Origin: Marthasterias glacialis
Lineage: Eukaryota > Echinodermata > Asteroidea > Forcipulatida > Asteriidae
Reading direction: 5' to 3'
Assembly (NCBI GenBank): GCA_911728455.2
Contig: OU452239.1
Span: 10,088,328-10,152,327 of the forward strand
Length of the DNA: 64,000 nt
Shown: piece after piece, positions 30,601 to 42,600 of the stretch
Layout: the number at the start of each line of letters is the position of its first letter
Position numbering within the stretch: position 1 is the stretch's first letter
Program-made: the position numbers and the translations under genes
Notes under the pieces: model-generated
The model's input: only the letters and a program-made list of their open reading frames with translations
Databases searched by the model: none
Told to the model about the DNA's origin: nothing

Positions 30601-33600
30601 ACATTAAATTAAAAAAGACAGACGTCAATACACGGAATGCGAAAACCACAGGCAAAGAGGTTAGAATGATGTGGGAATGGTTCAAAACAAGCAGCTGCCA
30701 TGCATGTTAAATGACAGAAGCCTCCGTGGGGTGAAGATGGCGGGCACGGATGGCGGGCACTTCCAAGAAGGGAGAGAGTGAGTGGAGTAGAGAGAGAGAG
30801 TGGGGGTGGGGGGCGGTTGATCTCATACCGAAGAGATCATGGGACTGGTGTCTACAGCCACTTCAGTCTCCATGGAAATTAAAACATCCCACTTGTACCG
30901 AAATTTGAAATTGAATCAACTCAAAAAAAAAAAAAAAATGAACTAAAGTTTTTAGATCAGACACAGATTCTGTGGTTTTACTGAAATTTCGAGAGAAAAA
31001 AATCAGATGTGTACGTTTGTGAAATGTTCATGAATGTATTCGGGCAACTCCTGAGTTTACTAAGTGTAACTAACCTGTTAAAATAACCTTCATGTGATGT
31101 GTAAGTACTCAAGAAAAAAAAAAACAAAGACGGTTTCAAAAATTGGATCTTAAAACTGACATTAAGAAGACCCCGTAAGAAATAAAAAAATAAAGTAAAT
31201 AAAAATCTGAAATCAACTTGTCAACGACAGTACTGAAATGAAGGCTTGTCAATAAATAACTCAGGGGATAAAATATTGAATAAAACAAACAAACAAACGA
31301 ACAAACAAAATGATTCAGTGGAATCATTCTGGGACAGGAATACAAAATCTGGAAAAATCAAACTCTTTTTTTTTTCAAGCAGACAAGTGACGGCGAGATG
31401 CATGTGTGGCTTTATTTTGAAAGTACAAAGACTTTTTTTTTTTTGAGGGGGGCGGGGGGTAAACTTTCAAACAGAATTAATTCCATGCGTTTCAAAATCC
31501 ACATTCTTGGATCCACATAAATCTCTGAGAGTGGTTTTCCTTTTTTGGGGGTTGTTCCAACTGCAGGCATGCACATGCACCTAGTCTAGTCATTGTCTAT
31601 TAGTTACCACGGTGGTTGCTCAGTCACGATTGTAACATGTGATACGGTCATTGCTAACTTTTTTTGTTAACAACAGTTGTTTCTTTCTCAGGCCTTGATC
31701 TTAACCGAGGCCACCGAGGCCATTGGCCTCATGCCCTGTCGAGTTGGCCAGCATGCCCTGCAGAGAAATTGCACTGTCACTACTAACTTGGCCAGCATGC
31801 CCTTGTACAAAAGGCCTGCCCCAGTTTTTCTTAAGATCAAGGCCTGCTTTCTCGTTCCGTTCCAATGAGTTTTTTTTATACAGTGTAAATGCACTTGAAT
31901 TTGTCGATACGGCAACGAACATAGGTAGTGCTGCCGCCGAGCATATTCATTAGGAGACAAAATAGAGTATAAGAATTGGTTTGTTCCCCCCCCCCTGTCT
32001 GGATTTGTTTGTTCCTTCTTGGGCGTGTCCAATTCCACTACAGGGGGGGGGGAAGGTTTGGACCTTTGGATTTCGGGATTTCAGCCGATTATAACAAACT
32101 CGTCACTTGACATGCTTTTGAACTGGTTATATAACATCTATTACATGAAAAAACAACAATCTAAAAAAAAAAAAAAAAGCGGGTTAAAAATGAACACTTT
32201 TGAAGCATGTTGTGGACATTCATTTGACAGGCAAAACCTATGCAATGACACAATGCAAAAAAGCCACACGTAGCTACATACATGTAGTATATTACACGTG
32301 AAGCAATACCATAACCCCCGACTGACGCTGCCCAGGGAAAAAGAAGGTACAACATTGTCCTTTTGGAAGTTTCCAATCGATCAATTTAAAAAAAAAAAAT
32401 AAAATAAGAAATTGTCGGCATAGGCTTACGCTCTATCAGCAATTAAGTTCAGTGTTCCAAGTCATGCGACTCCGGAACGTAAGCTGCAGCCAAAACTAAG
32501 ACCTTAGAAACAAAACAAAAAAGTTTCACGACGATGTTTGGTACCATCTTGCTGAAAACAAGATGGTTGTGAAACCGGACGACCACATATGTCACAATTA
32601 TTTTGCATTCCGCAAAGGTCACCAAACATTCCTGTGTTTATTTGTCACAATGTCTTTCTGACGACTCGACAGGCGAGGCGGACAGAATATTTGCTTCCAA
32701 AAGATCACGGCTGTAACTTCCCTTTCAACGAAATCTTCCCTCACAGCTTTCCTGCCGTCACTTCGCATCCTTTAGGGAGTTTGTAATGTACTTGTATGAC
32801 ACGAAAGATCCACACATATTCATGTTCAACTTTATAAACATACAAAACCCACGAGAGAAGCTTAAACAACCAGTCAACTTCCACGTAGTACATTGTTTTC
32901 AAAAAAGCACAATATCTTCCGGGAAAAAGAAGACAACCTTGAGAGAAAACTCCTTCCGATCTTCTAGATTTCTGGAAACATTTAAAAAAACATCCTGAAT
33001 AAGGTGCCTTCTTAAAAGAAGACTTAGCGTAAACAATTTTCGTTTTTGTGTGTTTTATTCACGTTTAATACCAAAGGCTTTCAGCAACTTTTTTTTAAAT
33101 CTTGGAGTTCTCAAACGTCACACTGGTTGGAGGGAACCACTTCCATTCTCAGCATGTGTTGGTACAGTTGCAAATTAGTCATCAATTGAGCTTAACATTT
33201 CAGGAGGTGAGAGAGTGACTGCTGACAAAGAGGTCAGAAACTACAAGCCAAATTTTTAGGAGGTACGTCGAAACGATGGCGTTTCGACCTTTCGGTATCT
33301 TCTGGAGTTTCAGATTTCAAGGAGCTTCTGGGGACACCATCCACTGTGCTAGTGAAGTAGATCGAAGAACACGATTTTCTTTTTTTATCCAAACAAAATA
33401 ACGGCTGCTTTTTTTCTTTTTTCATTCACCGGGCGAACATAAACAAGTTTGAATTCCGATGATAGCCTGAAATGTTTCATCCCTGGCATTTGAAAATAAT
33501 CAATAAAAGTTTTCCCAGACCACTTTGGTTTGGTGCTTTTTGAGTCTTACAATTTCACAGGCCCCTCAAGTGGGATTTGCACAGTGACCTTCTACATACA

Positions 33601-36600
33601 AAAAAGATATCTTAACCCCCTTTTTGCCCAAACCGGCAATTCTTTGGGGTTTGTAGTGTATGACGGTGTGCAGACCTTTTACATTGACTACAAGTACATG
33701 GCATGTGACGCAGGCAGTGGTTGTGAAGGAAGGACCGGGCTAGACTGGGGTAAGGCCATTTGAAAACTGTATAACAAATGAGGTAACTCTGGGTTTCTTA
33801 CACAAGGTGACTGCTCACCTTTTTGGGTTGCAGGAGCACAAATTGCGGCATGTTGGTCTGCAGATTCATTATTAGAATAATAAAAACTGCATTTTTTTAG
33901 AAAAATGATGTTTGACAAATTATTTCAGGGTCCACTTCGGTCGTTGGAGCGTTTCCAAAATCATGACTTTTGAGAGTTTGGGGCTCAGATCGGCCGTTTT
34001 GATTTCCCTGAGGCATTCAGCAACAGGGTCCAATTTCATACAGCCTGTAAGCAGACGATTTCATCTTACGAAGCAGCCATTAGCAGAATCTCTATTTTTT
34101 AAAGACGGATAAACGTAAGCAAAGTAAATGGCACGCTAGCTTGTCGGCAGTTCTCAGGGGCGGAGCTAGGATTTTCCAAACGGGGGGGAGGGGGGCGCGT
34201 GAAATTTACCGATCAAGCAGCAAATGATGATTGAGGGCAAGTTGTGGCGACTGCAAGCATGTAGCGCAAAGCCCTAACAGCGTGAACTTTGTAGTATAAT
34301 GTCGAAAGTTTATTTCTCATTGCAAGTGGGCGGGATGATATCTTGATTTTTTTTCTTCGGAAGGAAAAATAGGGGAGGCGTGCGCCCCTCACGCCCCCAC
34401 CCCCCCCCCTCTGGATCCGCCCCTGGTTCTTGTAAGCAGATGAGCGATGCAACATTGACAATCCATTGTGAACGCACACACGATCTTCTCGATCGTTTCT
34501 GAAATACACTTTTGCTTACGCATGTTTGTTTTTGTCATGTTTTTTTTTTTTTTTTTAGTAAGCACAAAAATTTGCTTACCAATAAAAAGCTTTATGAAAT
34601 TGGGCCAAGGTTATGTCTGCAACAAATGGCTCTGGCTGTACAGCCACTTTGGACCATGCCTCAGCAATGCTGTTGAAGCCACGAGTAGCCGATAGCCCAA
34701 AGTCACAGCTAAGTCAGGTAGCTAAGCCTGGGCAAGCCCCCATGTTTAGGTGCCCAAATCTGACCCATGGGTTTGAAAAATGCTCCAAGAAAACGGCCAA
34801 TATCAAACAATGGGCATGCAGTAAACAGGTGGCCAACTTCACTCGTTCTTCCATATTTGAAAGTCAAACTTTTTACTTCTACAGTAGTGCGAGCTCATCA
34901 GACAGAAGATCTCTGATGAAAAACTTGATCAATTTATTGGACTTTTTCAATAATCAATGGCAAATACTAGACTTTTTGTTCTGTTTCCATGGATCAGAAA
35001 CAAGAAGTAGCTTGTTTTTCATTTCCTTTGTTTTGTTTTTGCTGGAGGGGGAAATGAAGTTGACACTAAATGGAAATGGGATACATACATTTTTTTGGAA
35101 CTCTGTTGAGGTGCAATTGTGAGGGCTCTTACAGTACTTTTGCTAATTTTATTCTATTTTTTTTTTCATTGGGTTGTGGGAAGAGGAGGAAGGGGGATGG
35201 GGAGGAAAGGGGGATGGGGAGGGTGAAAGGGGGATTGGGAGGATGGGGGTTCAGGGCTGTGTCCACTAAACATGGTTCAACTACAGAGCTTCAAATAACA
35301 TGTTACGAAAAAGATCTTCAACATTTGATCTCGTTTTAATATCCACAGCAGCTGGTAGGGAGAATCTTTCAACTCTTTTCGGAAAAAAAACAAAAAACAT
35401 TTGTGAAACGTGAACAGATTTCACTGACCTGGCCAGCCTGGAGGAAGACATACTGCTGCATGGGGTTCTGCTGCTGTAGCTGCTGCAGCTGCTGTAGATC
35501 TGTAGTGCTGATCTGCTGCAGCGGGGCGCCGGGTAACATGTTCTGCGTGCTTATCTGGTGAAAAAAAACAACAATGGATATAAACCTCCATAACACATGG
35601 TTACACATTTCAAAGCTGACTTTGAATTCGTTAAACAGATGTGAGTCAGGCCTTGATTGTCACGAAGGCCACAGAGGGCATCGCCTCCGTTGCCCTGGTC
35701 TTGGCCATGGTGCCCCTTCTAAAGTTTCCCATAGACTTTCAGATTTTCCAATAGTAGTGGCCTTTGCAAAATGAAAATGGCCTTGCCCTCTCAAAGATGA
35801 AATTCCAGACCTTGGTGTGTACTGTGTAGATGCATTCACCACATGTTAAACCCTTGCAGGAATGGCTTAATTACATCGATCGTTCAAAACCACAGTGGAT
35901 GACATTGAATGGTCAGACAGTAGGAGGGTTGACGGCGTAAACCCCATGATATCAAGTTGCAGGCCGGCATAGCTCTATCATTTAAAATAGCTTGTCAGCT
36001 TCAGAACCTTACTGGTTCTATCTGACACAGCCAGAAAATGGCTTTTGCTGCACAAGCAAAAACACAACACAAAACATTTTTTCAACAGACAGAAAAGACA
36101 AGGAAAGATTTATATTGGTCCCCAATTCACCTGATGTCATCATCGCATTAATATTGGCAGCGCCATTTTGGAAGTCCTTGTCTCTCGTGTATTGTAAAAG
36201 TGTAAAGCGCATTTCAGGCGAAGCGGTGTGTATGCATATACCAACTGACTTCCAAAATGGTGAGCGTGGCAGAGTCAGTGCGTTTGTGCCGTGCGTGTGC
36301 AAGGGAGTCAATAGGCAGGATTGAAAGATTACTAATAACCTTGATCACCTTGTGTCTACATGTAATGTGTGTTTACCAATTAAATTTGGGGGGGGGGGGA
36401 GTGGTGTGGGAGAAAGGTTAGCACATGGTTAAAGCACAGGCTTGAAAAAATATCAGCAGGTATTTACAGCAGGATATGAAAATACGTAGGGTTAACCCTC
36501 CTACGCCTCGTGACATTTTCCAACGAGTTGACAATCCATTTGAAACTGCACGGGTTGTTTATGGCTGCACAATATCACCACACAATGTCACCACACAATG

Positions 36601-39600
36601 TCACCACACAATGTCACCACACAATGTCATAGTGCAGGCTGGCATGGTTTATCTTTCATTCAAAACCACAGTGGATGATATTGAATGGTCAGACAGTAGG
36701 AGGGTTGACTGTGTACTGTGCAGATGCATACAGCACATGATATCCTATTGCAGGCTGGCATAGTTTGTCTTTCATTCAAAACCACAGTGGATGATATTGA
36801 ATGGTCAGACAGTAGGAGGGTTGACTGTGTACTGTGCAGATGCATACACCACATGATATCATATTGCAGGCTGGCATAGTTTGTCTTTCATTCAAAACCA
36901 CAGTGGATGATATTGAATGGTCAGACAGTAGGAGGGTTGACTGTGTACTGTGCAGATGCATACACCACATGATATCATATTGCAGGCTGGCATAGTTTGT
37001 CTTTCATTCAAAACCACAGTGGATGATATTGAATGGTCAGACAGTAGGAGGGTTGACTGTGTACTGTGCAGATGCATACACCACATGATATCATATTGCA
37101 GGCTGGCATAGTTTGTCTTTCATTCAAAACCACAATGGATATTATTGAATGGTCAGACAGTAGGAGGGTTATAAGTGTTAGTGCTGAGAAAGTGAATGCT
37201 AAAGAAGATATATAGGGTAAGTTACTCATTGAAAAGTTCAACGAAATCAATCAATTTAAATGAAAAACAGCTACACACAGGAGAGGTATTACAACGTACT
37301 TCGGTGGAAGTGTTATAAGGCTTTGTCACACAAGTTAATTTTCTACAGGCAACATAGAACCAACCAACTGTACTGCAAAGCAATTAGTCTTGGCTCAAGA
37401 CCCTCCAGCTATTGATATCCCACAATCAATCACCACAAGAGGGCGCACTCTCACCCTAAACCACTATCTTTTTCTAATGTTGCGTGCGCAAACAGACGCT
37501 GGAAATCCTTCAGCAGACGACGCGTCACGCATCAGCCATTGAGTTTGTACATGGCTGGCTGGACCCAACATGGCTGCGAAATGAACTTCTCCCGGAGTCT
37601 AGAACTTCTCTATAGAGAGGTTGCGTGACCCCGGGAAAAGTTCCTTTCGCAGCCATGTTGGGTACGGCCATGTGCAAACTCAATGGCTGGCGTATCGTCT
37701 GCGTGAACGATTTCCAGCGCCTGTTTGTGCACACAGCATTAGAAAAAGGTATCGGGTGACGTCACCTGAAACCTCTCTATAGAAGTCTAGCCTGTGATAG
37801 CTGTCTAGGGTGAGAGTGCGCCCTCCTCCGGGTCATGGGTCGTGGAATATCAATAACAGGAGGGTCTTGATCCAAGACTACATCACAATGGGAACACTTC
37901 TTCAGCATAGGGGTCTGGACGTTTTGTTACTGGTGTCTCACTTTCCCCAAGAAAAAAATTAAAAATGGATATTATCTTCTTCTTGGAGAGTGACTTGAAC
38001 AGGTTACCTGATGTGACAAGGATTGGAAATCAGCAGGAAGAATATCATGCCTATCCCTAAAACTTCTTGTAGTGACATTAAAGTGACATTAATCAATTAG
38101 CCTAATACGTCTTAAAACAAAAGAAAGGATTTTGCTGAAAATATATTGCCAGGGTCAATAGAGGCAATTGCCTCCGTGTAGTATCGGACTGGGGAAGCAG
38201 ATATTATTAACAACACCTGTTGCATTAACTTAGGACTTCGACTACCAGTGAAAAATGCCATGCATGCAGTTTGTTAACAATGTGTGCGCAGGCTGGAACC
38301 ACATACCACTTGGGTACGTTTGAGACAGTTCCTTGTTAATCATTAGTTTAGAGAGAAAGTGTTTTAGCTACAGCAAAGTGGGTTCGTTCACATACAAGAA
38401 TTGCCAGCAAATAAAATATCAGCGTAAACATCCTGTGCCTCAGGACCTGCCATGCCTTGACCTCTCCTATAGAGAGGTTGCAAGACCCCGGGAAAGATTC
38501 CTTTCGCAGCCATGTTGGGTACGGCCACGTACAAACTCAATGGCTGGCGCGTCGTCTGCTGAATGATTTCCAGCATCTGTTTGTGCACGCAGCATTAGAA
38601 AAAGGTATCGGGTGACGTCACGTGAAACCTCACTATAGAATAAGCTCTGTTGTGGGCCGTTACCGTGTGCTTCCACCATTTTTAGGGTCGAAAGTTTCTG
38701 AGAAATCTGAAAAATTATCCATGAATACTGCTTCTCATGGTACAAAATAGGTACGAGACAATTTTTTTTTAATGTTTAAGCGTCCCGCTGATTTATAAAG
38801 GGTGCAGCCCACTTGAAGAATTCTTATAGAAACCCATGCTTAATGCTGAAGATTCAAAAGTACTCAACAAATAATTTAGACAATTCACAGCCTCTTGAAA
38901 TAAAATAAAACAGAGCAGTGACACTAAATGTAAATGTTTGGTCAATTTTATGGAGGTTTGTCCATAGGTCCCTCGAGCTTCGTTCATCACAAATAAAAAA
39001 AATTCCCTTACGAAGAGTGCTCATTTCTTTACAGAAAAGCAGCCATTTTGGAAAAGGGGCCCCTACGCTTGTAAAGCACAATAGGGTGTAGCCTACCCCC
39101 GAGAACCCTTTGTTGAGAGTCAATATACCCCAGGGTACAATACTAGAACCTACTTCAGGCCTCGATCTTAAGAAAAACAGGGGCAGGCCTTTGCTGGCCA
39201 AATCAGAGAAAATGTACAAGGGCATGCTGGCCAAGTTGGTAGTGACGGTGCAATTTTTCTGAAGGGCATGCTGGCCAACTGGACAGGGCATGAGGGACGA
39301 TGGCCTCGGTGGCCTCGGCTAAGATCAAGGCCTGCTACTTCAATAGTCTCTAGATGTAACGACCCTCAAATCTGTCACTGATTCTGCCATTGAGAGGCGC
39401 AAGCCTTAGACTGCGCATTGACTTAACATGGGAACAAAAAAAACCCAAATGGTTGTACACATGATCGTGGTCTCATCGTGGAGATTGTGGAAGAGATTGG
39501 TTAGATGTTAAAAGCAAACATGCATACAAGAACGATGTTATACACAGTGGAGAGCGCTTTAGTCGACCTCAACCAAACAGAAAACGGTAGAGAGTTTTTC

Positions 39601-42600
39601 AAAAGAACGGTGACAACAGATTCCGAGGACACATCAGAACGGTTCAAAAAACCTTTGCCTGCTGTTGCTGCTGCTGCAGTTGCTGCTGCTGTTGTGATTG
39701 ATTCTGCTGCTGCTGTTGCTGTTGTTGTTGGTGTAGCTGACCGCCGAATTGACCGGCAAGCTGAGAGGGGAACTGACTCCCTTGCTGCCACATCTTAGAG
39801 AGCTCTGTGAAGGGCTGTAGCGATGGAGGAGGTGGGGGGAGGGGGGAAAGAAGGAAAAAGGCAGGGAAGGAGGAGTGGGGCAGTGGAGGGAGACAAAGCG
39901 CAAAAGGACCAGCAAAAAAGACAAGCAAGTTAATAGCAGGCAGGCAAGCTAGGAGGGGGGGAGGGAAGAGGGCTTGTTGGTGTCAGGCAAGCAAGTACAC
40001 ATGCATTGAAATCACGACCAAAAACACACCCTCCACTGCGTGAGCTGCACAGAATGGTTGCAGACACTGCCAGAAAAACAGTAAAGGCCCTAACACAAAA
40101 ACTTCTCATGAATATGTAACAGCTAAGATGCCAATGCGGGATTACCTTCTTTTACAGTTTATGATAACACCATTCTGATAAGGACTTGTCCTGCAAGTTT
40201 GTCTTTTGCCGCGGAATAGATTAATGGATCTGGGGGGGGAATTCTTGTAATTACCTTTACGATCCCCAAGTGAGAAATCAAGTTTCTTCTGAAAGAACTT
40301 GTCCTGCTAAAACTTGTCTCACACACGGATAGTGAAGGTAATTTTGAAAAAGTCAGGGTCTCTTGCCTTTATCCAAAACAATCTCAGCGGTGGTGTTAAG
40401 AGACCATACTTCATGCAAATTGTAAAGGCGAAGCGAATTTTCTTATGTCACAATTGGGAAAACGGCGCGTACTGTTAGTTTGCGTCCCGTATAATGTACG
40501 CTTTTGCATTTGCTTTCGCATGAAGTATGAACCGGTCTTAGAACGCCACCGGGTAAGAAGTCTTAAGCAGTATCTTCATGGGCTAGAGATGAAACAACTT
40601 TGAACTCCAAAGATGAGACATCACTATTCTAGTATTGACGAACCCCCCCACTACATGAGGTCCGTAATTACATCATCAAGACCCATCATCGTCACCCTCA
40701 TTCCAACTTACCAACTGCACTTGCCCCGTGGCCTGCTGCTGCAGCAACTGCAGCTGCTGTGCGGTTAGGGCCTGCGTCAGTGTGACTGGCACCGTCGAGG
40801 AGGGCTGCGTCATGGTCTGTACCGTTTGTGCCTGGGACAGCGGCTGGGTGACCGACACAACGGTCGGCTGCGGCTGAGACGTGAGTTGGGTCTGGATTGC
40901 CGGTTGAGCCTGGAGGATTCTAGATAGCCCAGTCTAGATCACAGAGGATAAAACTTACGTCAGTTGTCAGCTCAGAACGATAATATCGTTGCATCAGTGC
41001 AAAAACACTGTATCTTGATTAATAACACATAGGACTTATGCGTACATCCTGGCTAGCGAAATTTGCATTTTGAAAATTAGAAACTTTATTTATTGATAAA
41101 CTATGCCAACCGGCAATTATCCAGAAGTGAATGAGACCTACACAGTACACAGTCAACCCTCCAACTGTTTGACCATTCAATATCATCCAGACGGTTTTGA
41201 ACGATAGCTAAACTATGCCAGCCTTACAAATATATATCTGATGAATGCATCTACACGTACCAAAACGTTTCTATGCACAATTGTTTCAGGCCTTGAACTT
41301 CGCTCTTGAAAGGGCATGGCAATTTTCTTCTGGAAAGGGGCACTTCCATGAGGAAAATGTAAAGTTGTAGTGGAATTTTGCAAAGGGCACCACAGCAATT
41401 GCTGTGGGTGCCGTGGGTTGATTCAAGTTCGAGGCTTGTTGTTTTACACAGCCCGTCCAGTTCAATCATTCCAAACACTTGGTCAACTGCCCAACAAAAG
41501 TTCAGGAATAAAAAGGCACACGTGGGAGGGTGACATTGAAACATGTGACATTTTAATCCTTTTCGGAAATTTTGTCGATTACCTGTTGCACGATGTTGGC
41601 ACTGCTTGCTGATATAGGCTGCGCCTGCACCTTCTGGGCTGCCGCCGCCATGGCTGCAGCAGCCGTGGCCTGGGTAAGAGGAAGACCCTGCAAGCTGAAC
41701 ACCTGCGGCTGCTGCTGGTGATAAGACAACAATGAGAGTTGATAAGTGTCTTTTCTTTAGATCTAGTAATACTTTAGACTTGCCAAAAACTGATTCCTAT
41801 GAAGTCTGTGACTAAGCAACTTAGGTATATCGTTGGGGGTTTTCACAAAGAGACAATTGAGCCAAACTATCATGTTTGGAGAAAAACCGTGTTTGAAGTT
41901 AAACTCCTCGTAGCTCCTACGATTGTCTCTTGGTGATCACCCCCCTTTTTTGGCACTGTGACTTAAACGTACAAATTGGCAAAATGAGGATTGGTTGTTC
42001 ACGAGAACTCAAAACTGTAAATCTGGTGATATTACCCTTGTCTAAATTAGTGTACAGTGTGTATGTAATTACGAAGCTATGACTTTCTACAACTTGAAAT
42101 TTTGGGGAAATGTTGACGTCAATGACAACATCCAAAATGTGGAAAAACACCCATTTTGCCAAAATGTGGAACTTTTTAATGAATTTGCTGTTTGTGAAAA
42201 TGGTTGACGATATCTACCTTTTGGGCAACCTGTGCCAATGGAAGCTGCTGTAGAAGCATCTGAGGGTGTGCCTGCAAAAACGATAATGAAATCATTGGCC
42301 CAAAGTCTCCCAAGGGAAAAAGTCTGTTTTTGGAGACGCTGCATTTTCATATTTCTTCACTTCAATTAAATTTCTTCACTGGTCTTTTATTTCATTGCAG
42401 AATCATGCATTTATTTAATTTTTTGTTTCATCACACATCCAACAGCGCAAGCGCCAATAGCAGGATGGTGAATAGGAAACGAGAAGAAATGTTCAGTTTT
42501 AGATGTGGAAGGAAAACGCCAAATGGGGAATACCCACGCAATCGGGTAGGGACTGAAAACCCAGTCCACATGCAAGGCTCCAGGTCTGCGGTGGGATTCG

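Larger units (their letters stand above)
26966..42271 (-). other. Exons 4-10: glutamine-rich activation region, all phase 0-0
   Basis: Seven small exons (54, 132, 198, 162, 126, 93 and 99 bases) encode Gln-rich modules such as [53 protein letters not shown] and [16 protein letters not shown]. Gln-rich segments of this kind activate transcription in vertebrate Oct-1. Every one starts and ends on a codon border, so skipping any of them keeps the frame. Exon 7 contains two polyglutamine runs coded by mixed CAG/CAA. Confidence 0.9.

Noticed and set aside
34613..35122. 169-codon open frame on the plus strand
   Set aside because: No recognisable motif, starts at the edge of a MITE, low-complexity second half; length is within chance for this much sequence.
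36660..37250. Four nearly identical 64-codon minus-strand frames
   Set aside because: They repeat at exactly 116 bases and are the 116-bp array read in one frame.
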